Below, piece by piece: positions 23,768-34,927 of a DNA stretch of 64,000 bases. Every line of letters begins with the position of its first letter. The first letter of the stretch is position 1. The stretch spans positions 469,828,008 through 469,892,007 of the forward strand of contig NC_081405.1 of the NCBI RefSeq assembly GCF_030272615.1, given 5' to 3'. A program made the translations under genes and the position numbers. Origin of the DNA: Cryptomeria japonica (lineage: Eukaryota; Streptophyta; Pinopsida; Cupressales; Cupressaceae). A model generated the notes under the pieces. The model was not told where the DNA came from, ran no database searches, and saw nothing but the letters and a program-made list of their open reading frames with translations.

Positions 23768-25047
23768 TGTAGAGCCCCTTCCCAATCAAGCTCTGGTTAA
23801 CTTAGTTGACCATGGTTGACCGTATTAATAAATGTTATAATTCAATAGGATGGCTATGTTAGACAGATAGATTAGTGGGAAAAATAATTAAACCAGGTTA
23901 TAGAATCATTTTACCTTGCGGTGCACATTTTGATGTGTTATGGATTTAGATCCTATATGATCCACCGATTTGATAATCTTGATATGACGTATGTTAGCTA
24001 TCTCAGAATTTGTAGTACTTCTTTTTGATATTTGAAATTATGGATGCATTCTCTATAAATGATTTAATTCCATGTTCACGAGGATGATGCCATTTAGTAG
24101 ATGATTGTATGTGGATGTTATCAGATAATTGGATACTTGATTTTTATAAGTGGAATTTTATGCGATGTCTGAATTGTATTCTTTTGATAATATTATATGT
24201 GATTTTTGGAATTACTAATGTGCAAGTGAGATGTGTAGGAAAATTATTCCATGTGACCATGGAAGTTATTCAGAGAATCAAGCCTAGGCCTATGTGCGAT
24301 TGTGAAGCCAAGGGTTGTCTATTTGGAGAGACAACCCCTCGTTTGTAAATGTGTTTTAATTTGTAAATGTTATGCTTGGATGAGTGTTTAATTTGGAAAT
24401 TGTTTAATTTATAAATTTCAAAAAAGAGACATTTGGCATGTGTGATTTAGTGATGTGTAATTCTTTTTGTAGTGTCACTTGACACGTGTTGTAAGATGAG
24501 TTGGCATAGTCATGTCTCTTATTGAGGAAATTTATTAGGAGAGTTTTGTTTATGGGAATTTTTATGATTAAATTTGACATTAATATGGAGTGATTTATTA
24601 GGAAATTGTTATGCTTACTTTGGTTAACTTTATTGGTCAAATTTTAAAAACATTATTTGCATTTGCTCAATTAAATATTTTAGTGTCAATAAAATATGTG
24701 TTAACGTGATTTTACTTAGTCCTAGAGAAAATAAATACTATGTACAATAAATAATGTCTCTTGATTAGTTATTGGGGAAAATTAATTAGGAGAAATTAAT
24801 TAAGTTAATTAAATGAATAAATTAAGTTGTGACGACCCATTTGGGGTATACGTAGTCTAGATTAAAATGTAGCATTGTAATTGTGAAATTGATTAAGTTA
24901 ACTATAGAAACTGATTTTAATATCATTTAAGATTTCATTTGGAACAGCTTGTTAAGTTGTCACAACTAATTAAGCATAGGTCGCAAGAAATTAAGTGTTC
25001 AAAAAAAATTGTTGTTTGTGTTTTTGCCCAAAAGTTTGGGCATGATA
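23768..25047 (+). repeat. 3' LTR region of K (longer than the 5' copy)
   Basis: It starts TGTAGAGCCCCTTCCC after the purine tract GGGGGGGAGGA. The first 250 bp match the 5' LTR, then about 1 kb follows that the 5' copy lacks, up to the target duplication. It includes an ORF-like 79 codons at 24109-24348 with no recognisable product. Either the 5' copy lost a segment or the 3' copy is a hybrid. Confidence 0.5.
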
Positions 25048-25052
25048 GTAAA

Positions 25053-25850
25053 ACCTATTGCCAAAGACTTTGAAATGACTAACATTAGGAGTATGACCAT
25101 ACCATAATTCATATGGAGTTTTGTCACTACCTTTCTTGACCAATATCCAGTTCATTGTGTATGCTGCAATGCTGACTGCTTCTCTCCAAAATATTTTAGG
25201 TACATCTCCTTGTATCAACATTGTTCTTGCTCCTTCAACTATGGCTCGGTTCCTCCTTTTTGCAATCCCATTTTGTTGTGGTGTTCTTGGTGTAGATAGT
25301 TGTCTCTTGATTCCATTCTCATCATAGTATTTCACAAATTCAGCTGATGTGAATTCTCCACCCCGGTAAGATCTCAAGCACTTTAAGTTCTTATCGATTT
25401 CTTTCTCCACTAAGGCTTTGAATGCCTTAAACTTGTTGAAAGAATTTGACTTCTTTATTAAAGTTAAACTTGTTGAAAGAATTTGACTTCTTTATTAAAA
25501 ATGTAACCCACGTCATTCTTGAATGATCATTAGTAAATATCATGAAATATTTATCACCTTGAAAGCTGCTAGTCCTCATAGGACCACATAAATTAGTGTG
25601 CACCAAATCTAAAATATTTTAAGAAGAAAATGTTTTCCTTTTGAAAGAGGAAGTAGTCATCTTACCCAACTGATATTCCTTACAAATCACATTGTCTAGT
25701 TTGACTAGGTGTGGCATGCCTCTAACCATACTTGACTTGCTAACCTTGATCAAATTATCAAAATTTACATGAAAAAATATTCTATGCCATAACCAACTAT
25801 CCTCAAATTTTGCAACCAAACAATTTTTAACATTAGTGTTCAAATGGAAT
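25053..25850 (-). pseudogene. C1 pol: integrase (part cut by K)
   Basis: The zinc-binding HHCC region is readable at 25843-25619 (SWLWHRIFFHVNFDNLIKVS, ICKEYQLGKMT), with the last Cys replaced by Tyr. The core at 25410-25053 has RSYRGGEFTSAEFVKYY, where the catalytic Asp of RSDRGGEF is now Tyr, and RTPQQNGIAKRRNRAIVEGA with the Glu retained, then TPYELWYGHTPNVSHFKVFG. A short duplicated stretch near 25440-25490 (TTGAAAGAATTTGACTTCTT twice) interrupts the frame between the two pieces. The last residues listed beyond FYYH belong to K. The product is dead. Confidence 0.85.
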
Positions 25851-26510
25851 AAGTTACCTTTTGTCTATTTATCAGTAGCAATCAGTTCTCCTTTGCTTCC
25901 TAAAATCTTGCACGCTCCATTCTTGAACTCAAGATGATAACCTTTATCATTTAGCTAACCAACACTCAACATTACTTTTTCCATTTAAAGAAATTGAACC
26001 TTTACCTTTTACCAAGCATGGTGTATTGTTGCCAAATCTCACAACTCCGCCATCAAATTCTTAAAGTGATATGAACTTGTTCTTGTCACCGGTCATGTGG
26101 TATAAGCAACCACTATCAATGACCCACTCATCACTGTTATCAATATGAGACACTAAAGCTTTCTTGTCAGAGAGATATTTTCTAATTGCTACAAAAACAA
26201 TTTCCTCATTATCTTCATCCTCTGATTCCTCATCGGCAACACCTTCATTTACTACAACATAAAATTGGTTCTTACCTTTTCCCTTAAACTCTCTAAAATT
26301 TTCTTTCTGATCACTGTTAGGATAATTAGCAACAATATGTCCTATTTTATTACATGAGAAGCACTTAAGAGGAAGCTTGCCTTTGTACTTACTGGTGCCT
26401 CTAGGAAATTTCTTTGCTAATAAAGCCTCAATTTACATCAAGTTATGTTCATCATTCAATTCTTCAATACCACCACCATGATGAATTGACCTATACTCAT
26501 GGTTATGATA
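25851..26510 (-). pseudogene. C1 gag end and protease
   Basis: On the minus strand, a CCHC knuckle (CFSCNKIGHIVANY, last Cys lost) lies near 26376-26320, followed by an acidic stretch (NEGVADEESEDEDNEEIVF). The Copia protease active site follows, WVIDSGCLYHMTGDKNKF near 26126-26072, matching the family's W-I-D-S-G-C-S-x-H-M. The region then leads to integrase. At 26510 the gag frame is interrupted by solo LTR D and element B; it continues at 35731. Confidence 0.8.
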
Positions 26511-29118
26511 TGTTGAACACAAGATGCCACTAAGAGGGGGGGAAAATCATTGGTTTCTAAATTCTTAACCCTTTTAACTCCAAGAGAGATTATCGGTTAC
26601 CAACCTAAGGACCAAGAAAACCTACCAGTAAGATAAAAAAAGATAACACAAGGGGCACATCACATAACACCAATATATACGAGGAAAACCCAAGATGGGA
26701 AAACCTCGGTGAGAAATGTTGCTGGAGTCTACTACTGCAATCTAGCCTCACAATAAACACACAGGTTACAACATTTAGGGCACCAACTCAAGGAGTGCCA
26801 CCCCTTCTTTTAGGGAACCAACCCAAGGAGCACCAACTCTTGATTTAGGGCATCGACCAAAGGAGAACCTACCCCTACACTGAGCTCCAACTCAGTGATA
26901 CATAATAAACATTATCAAATACAAAAGTAATAATCTGATTACAAGTGAATCTTGTAACCACTACATACACTTCACCCTGTTAGTTTCACTTCTCTTCTAT
27001 CTTATTGGTTGACTCCTCCTCTTTGAACTATCACTCAACCTTTGTTGTATTCTCATCCAGTTTTCTATCTTCTCCTTTCTTCTTCTCACTTTCTCTATCT
27101 ACTTACATTTACGTAATGATGTGAATACACCAGTTGAAACTCTACCAATTGGCCGTCTCTGCAACTAATTACTAGTTCCCTATTGTCTATGTCTCTTCTC
27201 CTTCTACTTTGCTTATGGTCTGTTGGTTTTCTTCTGACACTGACTCTCCATCACTTCACTCTTAGCAACCTTCCTATTGGTTCTACCACCACTGGTTGTC
27301 TTCGCTGATGCACATTTGTAGTTTTATTGATTACCAAAACCTTAACAGTTAAGCCTCTGCTAAACCCTCTCATAGGTTGCACCTCCAACACATAGTCTAT
27401 ATGATCTTCAATGAAGTCTCTGACTAGTTGGCGCTCTACTTCTCTTTCACACTCCACTCTTCAACATCTAAAACTTAATCTTCTAGTAGCATCATCAATC
27501 CCTTTGGTCTTGAATCAAAATATTTATACCTGAGTTTTCCCTCCATGACCAACATTCAAAGTTCTGTCATGCTAGGGTTCCTTCATCAATCTTGAGGCAA
27601 ACCAAATCCAATCAGATCTCCTTCTAGAGACCAACCACCTGCAATGGATCAAACAAACTCTGCTAATCACACTATGTCCAAAACACTTGCCATATTTGGC
27701 AAACACGACAACTTGCACTTGTCAAACTCCATGAAAAATTCACGTAGATAGCTTCACCTATCCCAATCAGCACCTAGACAACCTACATTGATCATGATGC
27801 CAATGACTCCAATCTCTGAGCTCAGATCTATCTCAAGTCGCACCTTTCTTCTCATGACCCGTGATTCATGTTATTGACATTAATGTTGACCAGTCACCAC
27901 CTACCTCACCAACAACACTTCACCGACCATAGCATGCATGACATCGGTCTCCTGCATGTCATCTTTGTCAGCATCCATCTATGCTAAGTATTTTGTGTCG
28001 GTCTAGACAAGATCACCAACCAACCAGACAACTGAGTTCATCTACCTATTCTCTTACCCGACCGGTTATACTCTAACCGGACAACCTTAAAATCTGCACT
28101 TTGCTGATCTACTGGTGGAACACCCCTATCAGTCATAACACGACCAAGCCACCTTATGCACATGTTCATCAGATGGGAGCATTTCACTTCTATATTTTTT
28201 CATCTTTACCAGTGGACATACTTACTGGTAACCACCTTGATGACACCATGTCATCAATCTTTAATAGTCTCCATCTTCAATCTGATTCCACTCTCTGTGT
28301 GCAACTGCTTCAACTTTTCCTTCTTCATCAATAGATCAGTTCTCCTAACAACTAGTTTGTCAAAGTTACAAACCTATCCTTCCTTCTCAATACCAACAAC
28401 TCATCATGTCTACTTGCTGATCTAGTGCACATCTCTTATTTCATGCACCTAAGGCAACATAGTGTTTCACCGGTTCATTCGGTGTGAGCCTTCAATCACC
28501 TACCTTTAACTCTTGGCAACCTATCTCAGAGAGATGTAATGCATTTCATGCATGTTAGGGGATAAATCAACTTACCGATAGGAGTGGATCCTTGTCATCT
28601 CATTCTGCATCTATCATTTCACCGATATACCTTAGATGACATTGAGCATATACATCTTTAGTCAGACACATGTGATCTGGTTGGGCACACTCATTGTCGG
28701 TCTTCTCTCCATCCTATGATATCTTCTTCATATGGTGATTGCATCTTTATCTAGTGGGAGTCCTATTGTTTCAGAAGCAAATATCTAACAACATATCAGT
28801 TGCCACTTCTTCATTAGCTCACCCTGCTTGCTCACTTGCCATTTGGCAATAATACACTGCCAACATATTACTTACTGGTTGTTATCCACAACCAGTCTCC
28901 AGTCCTTATTTGTTCAACACAAGCCAAGACTAAGTTGTGTACCTATGACTCCAAAGATCATTATGTTAGATGACATTCTCTTCCTTACTAATGATAGGCT
29001 ATACCAGTAACTTGCTATACTAGTTGACATCAATGACACCATTACTGGTTGACATCAATGACAATTATACTAACAATTTCTCATACCTGTTGACATAAAT
29101 GATAACACAATGCCAACA
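26511..29118 (-). repeat. Solo LTR D, about 2.6 kb
   Basis: On the plus strand it runs from TGTTGAACACAAGATGCCAC to AACACAATGCCAACA, i.e. TG...CA ends in minus orientation. Flanks tgata (26506-26510) and ttata (29119-29123) match 4 of 5. After removal of D and B the C1 gag frame reads through without a break. No PBS, polypurine tract or domain is inside. Three copies of GTTGACATCAATGAC-like sequence lie near its start on the minus strand (29022-29100), and three TTAGGG-CACCAAC units near its end (26776-26870). At 2.6 kb it is unusually long. Confidence 0.65.
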
Positions 29119-29126
29119 TTATATAC

Positions 29127-29929
29127 TGTTGACATATGCACACTCTAATGAGACATTGTAGGTGATTGAAGGTTTTGTCATTGATGGAAACCTTACAATC
29201 CTATGGCACCAGCAAGGCATTACACTGGCAAGATAGTTCACCGACATCAACAGATCACACTCTACACCGACACTCAAACCACTCGCACCGACACAGAGAA
29301 AGGAAGCATACTGGCACAAAGGCCGAAAGGATTTTTGATATATTATATTTTATTTATTATTGTAAAAACTTTGTAAGCCAACTTGGCAAGTTGTAAAATG
29401 ACTCTTATATATAAGAGAGATCATTGTAGACATTCAGTAAGTGAAAAGAAAAAAGATATTAGGCAGACCTATTATGCGAAATATAGGTTAAAGGTTTTAT
29501 GTAAAGAACAAAGCAGAAACCGGTATTGGATCTAGCATTATAGATGCTATTGTAAAGTAGTACAAGATATTGGATTTGTATAATCTACATTGTAAGTCAG
29601 TGAGACTTCCCATTGAGCAGTGAGCTCTAGGCAATTGGCCTTCCTACATGTGCAGGCCCCTCTTGTAAGTAATATTCTCTTATTGGCCAGTAAGTGAATA
29701 TTGTGGGTCACAAATCCCACCGAGGTTTTTCCCACACCGGTTTTCCTCATTAAATCCCTGTGTCATGGTGTGCTTTTCATGTGGATGCTTTTAATTCTGT
29801 TTATTGCATTATTTCCTGCATACCGGTAAATTGTTATAATATGTTCTACATGTTTTAAGTTAAGAAATTCAATTCACCGATTAGATACTGATTCACACCC
29901 CCCTCTCAGTATCTGTGGGAATCCTAACA
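29127..29929 (+). repeat. 5' LTR of element B
   Basis: It runs from TGTTGACATATGCACACTC to GGGAATCCTAACA. It is the same length as the 3' copy, with scattered substitutions, and has the family-wide C-rich end followed by CTCTCAGTATC. Confidence 0.92.
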
Positions 29930-29930
29930 A

Positions 29931-29947
29931 TTGGTATTAGAGCCTGG
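29931..29947 (+). other. Primer binding site of element B
   Basis: TTGGTATTAGAGCCTGG starts two bases after the LTR. One C-to-T change separates it from the tRNA-Met PBS TGGTATCAGAGCC. Confidence 0.8.
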
Positions 29948-29961
29948 TCCTCTATTTTTAG

Positions 29962-31158
29962 AAGCCTAATAGCTTGAGGAAGATCTTGACACCGGTAGAT
30001 ATAGAAAATCGGATGAAGCAACTTGAAGGAGCTCTCTCAGACTATGATACAGAAAAATTGAAAAATATCAAACTAGAAGATGATCTAAAGGTTGCACAAG
30101 ATATCATTCAAGCACTTCAAGAGAATATTACTATTGCAAGAAATAAGAGAAGAGAACTTTGTGAAAAGATGCAAAATGAGAATGATGAAAAGGAATCACT
30201 TAATGATATGATAAGCAAGCTGAAACTGGAGAACATGACAACAAAGAATGAGATGCAGGATATGACTATGAGATTTTGTAAAGAAATTGAAGATAGGAAG
30301 AAGAATGAAGAAGAATTGACCAGAAGACTAAGTGATGCAACAAATGAAAACACAAGACTTAGCTATGAAAATGATTTATTGAAGACAGATTAGATGCACA
30401 CTCAGAATGACTCCAATGAATTGATGAGGCAGAAAGAAGTCTTAGAAAAAGAACTAGAAACTGGAAATCAACATAAAGAAAAATTCAAGAAAAGCTCAGA
30501 GGAACTTGGTTACTTACTGCAGAATAAAAAACCTAAAGGTGACACTTCTGGAATTGGCTTTCAAGTTGGTGAAAGCTCTGGTACTGCAAACACACAGGAT
30601 CACAACAAACTGGTAAGGCAACCTAATGCTTATAAATTCAATGGAAAATGTTTTAACTATAATAAGTATGGTCATAGAGCAAATGAATGTAGATCTTGAA
30701 ATTATTAGAATATCAACACACCCACCGGTCAATGTTCAAAATGCAACAAAGTTGGTCACAACTCTTAAAATTGCAGAATGAATGTGAGATGTTATGTTTG
30801 TGGAAGATTTGGACATTTATCTAATCAATGCATAACACAAACAGGCATAGGTTATGGGAAAGCTATTCAGAAGAATAATGTGACTTGTTATGCATGTAAC
30901 AAGATTGGGCATATTGCAAAATTTTGTAGAAGTAAAGGATCACCAGCAGACAACAAAAGTTCTAGCTTGAAAGGTAAAGAAAAAGTTGAAGAGGTTAAGC
31001 AAGAATTCTCAAAACAATGGATTAGAAAAGCTGATCTAAATGTTGGGAAAACTCCTCCACCGGTAGAACCAATCAATGCTTCACCGACAGGACAGAGTGA
31101 TGCTTCACCGGTAGGACAGAGTAGTGCTCCACTGGTAGGAAGTTCTTCATCAAATTGA
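29962..31158 (+). pseudogene. Element B gag: coiled coil plus four zinc knuckles
   Basis: One reading frame runs from a stop at 29959 to the end at 31158, broken only by nonsense codons (TAG at 30391, then TGA, TAG and TAA between 30697 and 30770), with no frameshift. The first about 185 residues are charged heptads (KLKNIKLEDDLKVAQDIIQA). After GIGFQVGESSGT come CFNYNKYGHRANEC (second Cys lost), CSKCNKVGHNS.NC, CYVCGRFGHLSNQC and CYACNKIGHIAKFC, i.e. CX2CX4HX4C. The tail is Ser/Pro-rich with repeated ASPTGQSDASPVGQ. There is no ATG before 30012. No capsid (UBN2) domain is seen, so it resembles only the C-terminal half of a Sirevirus gag. Confidence 0.85.
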
Positions 31159-31465
31159 AGAAAGTTTCCTTGAGAGTTTGGCAATCTAATGACACATGTG
31201 CTATTATTCCCTCGGTTAGAGATGAGAAGTTGGAAATTACTTCATTACCGACAGACAATGTTAAGTGAATACTTAACTAACATGCATTAAATGTGGTAGA
31301 TGGAAAATAAACATAATAAATTTGTGGTTTTGGCTCCATTTTATTTCACTGTGATTTCAAACATTCATAGAGCACGAAATTTGTAGAGCTAAGGGATTTC
31401 AAGCAAAGAGGCGAATCATTTCAAGCAATCAATCCATCCAAAGATAGATAAAGGTATTTATCATC

Positions 31466-34400
31466 ATGGCATCCACCTCTACACTTGAATATATAGCAAA
31501 CCCTACTGTATTCGAGGTTATAAAATGCCCTAGGCCCGTATTTCAACTAGTTCTCGAGGTAGCAAAGAAAGATGACAATGTAGGTGCTTTCTCTCAAATA
31601 CCAAAAGGAGTTGTTTATGCTGAAGACCCCAAAATTTACATTCACTGTAACATAGAGGAATTGGGAGATGAAGAGATCAAAACAATGTATAAATCTGTCA
31701 TATGTGATAATTCTGGAAATGTGAAACTAGAACATAAAATCATTGAAACCCTAGGATTTACTGAAATCCTCTGCATTCTTGAATTTCCCAAGGATGTGAT
31801 TAGGATAGTCTTAAGTAGGGTACATGGTGAATTTTTCTAGTTAGATGCAATTCACAAAATTACCAAGGAAGCTGTGAAAGCTGTCACAGGGTTACCATCC
31901 ACTGGTAAAAGGCCAGACAAGACTAAAAAGGTCTCCAATGACTTAGTAACTAAACTAACTGGTGCAACATCCGACAGAAGGTCCTTGAGGGTAAATGATG
32001 TAATAGATATAAATGTGAGATTTGTTAGCATGATTTTAGGGTATAAAGCTACTCATGCAAATAGACTTAATTCAATTTCAAGTTTATGCATTAAGAGTGC
32101 TTATGATATGGTTACAGAAAATGTGAAAATTGACATATGTGAAGGGTTAAAAGATGAGTTAATTGACAACTTAGGCAAGATAAAGAAAGATAAGAAATTA
32201 ACTTTTAGATTTGGTAATCTTCTTGTATGCTTGATGCTACACATAACCAAATAGGTTCCATGTATAGGTTATAAAGTACTTGGATTTGATATACCGGTAG
32301 GAAAATAGTTGACATAACTATTCAACAACATGGGTGAAGACAAGGAAAAGAATATCCATGGATACTTTCAAGCACTTCAGGCCAAAATGAAGAAGAGAAT
32401 TAGATTATCATAGAAGATTGTTGACAAGTACAAGGATGATATATGTTTTGTAATAAAAAAGGATGAGATCTGGATGGAAGCAGTCATCCCAAGAACAATC
32501 TGGGTAACAAAGATGGGCTATGAGATAGATGATCATATAATTGAGACTTATGCTAAAGCACTTCTAGAAGCACCAAACGAACCAAAGGAAGAAGTATTGG
32601 TAGTGTTGAGACCATAGAAAAACAAATTCAATCTAAGAAGAGAGTGAAAAAGGTTGAGTAAGTTGTGAGAAGAGGTTCTAGATAGGCAAAGGCTATTAAA
32701 GAAGATGTATTAAGGCAAACTAGTATCACTGAGGATGAGTTAGGAACTCTACAGCCTGAGACTCACCTATCACCGGTAGGCACTTCTTCAGAGAGTGACA
32801 TGCCTATGACTTTCAAAAGAGTTTTAATGAAAAGAGATCCTTCACTGGAAACCACACCCTCACCTAGGAGAACTAGACAGAAACAACAAGCAGTAAGATC
32901 TCTGGTTAAAAGACTACACCAAAGAAGAAACTAACACCCAAGAAGAAGAAGAGAACAAAACAAAACTTGGCCCCTCTTGACATATTGCTAAATGAAATTA
33001 CAGAGGAAGGGAAACTCAAAAACATAGGAAAGGTCTATGACACTTTGACAGTAGATGAAAAAGAACAAGTGGAAAATAGTGTTATTTTGCACATGGACAT
33101 GTATAAGAAGTTTTTGATGGAAGTGATAAATGAAGTACCAGATGAACTATTCAAAAGACTGGAAGCAAGAAGACAAGTTGTTATAGAGCTTGATAAGAAA
33201 ATCAAAATTGAAAAGTTACTAGTTGTTTATCCAGTAAACTCACCTAAAGAAATAGATGATTTAATTGCACAAGCCAACCGGTTAGTATTCTCTACTGCAC
33301 ATCAGCATATTGCTTTAATGGTTGGAAGAGTTAATGAGGTAACTGAAGAAATAGAAAATGCATGGGACATATTTCTTGTTGAGAAAGAAAAATAGGTAGA
33401 ATACAAGAACCCCCAACCAATAAAGGTATATTAGAAGGAGAGAGACAAAGGAAAAGGAAAGGTTGGTGGACCTTTGAGTATCAAAGTTAAAGATAACTTA
33501 TCCCCACCACCTCATATTACACCACTGATAAAAACTACTGAAGATCAACTGACAGATGAGAGTATGAACATAAAGGATACTAATCCTAATCCTAAGGTAC
33601 TGTACATATTAGATGTTGATACACAAAAGATCAACATTGTGGTAGATAAAGATACAACTAGTATGACATACATGGCTAGTGAGAAATCGGTAACTGAGCA
33701 AACTGATCTAACACAAGAGAAACTGACAGATGATAACATAGGAGAACACACAGAGAAACAAGAAGAGCAAAAGGCTCCGAAACAGGAATAGGTACAGGAA
33801 CAGAGTCATGAGGAAATAGTACAACAGACAATAGGAGAAGTACACAAACCATTGCTTAAGGAAATGCAAACACAAACAGACCTACTAGAGGTCACAACAA
33901 GCTTGGTTACTTCCTCCACCGATGGAATTCAGAATGTTGGTTCCTCCTCAGCAGGCCACAAATCAACAAATGTAACTGAAGTACTCTTAGATTCAATCAA
34001 AAGGATAACAGATTGTAGTTCATAGGCTTATAAAGCTATAGATGACACAATCCCAATTTTGAAGGTAATTGCTCCTAACTGTAACATAAACAATAAGGAT
34101 TCTTTAAAACAACTTGATAGTTTGTGTAAATACATCACTGGGAACACAGTGACTGTTGAGCAAATAAAGGAAGAGACTTTGAAGAATAAGGTAGAAATTG
34201 AAAAACAAAAATTCTTTGAAGATCAGATAAAGAAGTGTACTAGGGAATTTGACACACTTCTACCAAAACTATGTAACTTATTGAAAGAATACAAAACTCT
34301 GTACAAAGACAACTGCAAGAAAAACTTTTTGATAGTATACATAGATAAGAAAATGAGAAAGGTACATGATGAAATCAATAAACTTGCTGATAATTTTGTT

Positions 34401-34736
34401 AACTCACCTGATACATTATTAGTTTTTGAGCAAAGGATAATAAATTTTGAGGAAGAGTTACTTAAGTTAGAAAGAGAAAAGGAGAGAATAGTGGATAAGG
34501 CAAAGAATTTGAGACTAAAACTGAGTCCAAAATTGGACTATCTAGCATCATTGCGGAAGGAAATATTTGAGGCACTGATATAGGGACAAAAAACACCAGC
34601 AGAGCATATGCAGCACCTCACCGGTATAGTTAAAAGAATAGAGACATCAATAAGAGACAGTAAGAAGTTTATGGAGAGTATAAAATTGATTTTGGCGGAT
34701 CTATTTCAAATTGTAACTACCCAGTTACAAAGTTGA
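31466..34736 (+). pseudogene. Element B ORF2: about 1090-codon protein of unknown function
   Basis: ATG at 31466 (MASTSTLEY). One frame to about 32600, one +1 shift before 32967, then one frame to TGA at 34734-34736, with scattered stops. Domains by eye: residues 1-260, collinear with element A (AFSQIPKGVV, YIHCNIEELG, RVHGEFF, ANRLNSISSLCIKSAYD, LTFRFGNLLVCL); KYKDDICFVI; a Ser/Pro/Lys linker (SPRRTRQKQQAVRS); a block at 32967-33395 (VDEKEQVENSVILH) aligned with A; a Thr/Gln/Glu-rich linker; and a helical C-terminus at 34059-34736 (KEYKTLYKDNCKKNF). No transmembrane segment or enzyme motif is obvious. It takes the place of pol. Its retention in two diverged elements suggests it mattered for their spread. 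Confidence 0.75.
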
Positions 34737-34779
34737 GACTACAACTCTACTGACATCTTGACAACCTTTGTCATTGATG

Positions 34780-34927
34780 CCAAAGGGGGAGTAGTAGTAT
34801 GAGAAAATAACTGGAAAAAGACTTATCTACTCAGGGGGAGTTCTTATATTTTTGGTAACATATTAAAGTTTTGGATACACTTTTGAATTTTCTCATGAGT
34901 GTTGCCATCAATGCCAAAGGGGGAGAT
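34780..34927 (+). other. Multiple polypurine tracts and stem arm before the 3' LTR of element B
   Basis: CAAAGGGGGAGTAG near 34783, TCAGGGGGAG near 34830, and CCAAAGGGGGAGAT at 34914-34927 abutting the LTR. GTTGCCATCAATG (34901-34913) just before the last tract is the exact reverse complement of 34980-34992 inside the LTR. Confidence 0.8.

Larger units (their letters stand above)
19567..25047 (+). mobile_element. K: large non-coding LTR element inserted in C1 integrase
   Basis: Target duplication gtaaa lies on both sides (19562-19566 and 25048-25052). Removing K joins the C1 frame exactly (GNRFY followed by IKRDEYTG). Two direct copies start TGTAGAGTCCC (19567) and TGTAGAGCCCC (23768) and share about 250 bp. 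A PBS TGGTATCAGAGCC follows at 20068, and a G-rich polypurine tract precedes 23768. The interior 20081-23767 has no ORF worth reporting on either strand. It resembles the large retrotransposon derivatives that move with borrowed enzymes. The right end (GGGCATGATA) is not a normal CA terminus. Confidence 0.7.

Noticed and set aside
26511-29118. D as a full element with two LTRs
   Set aside because: No internal direct repeat, PBS, polypurine tract or domain could be found; a solo LTR explains the TSD best.
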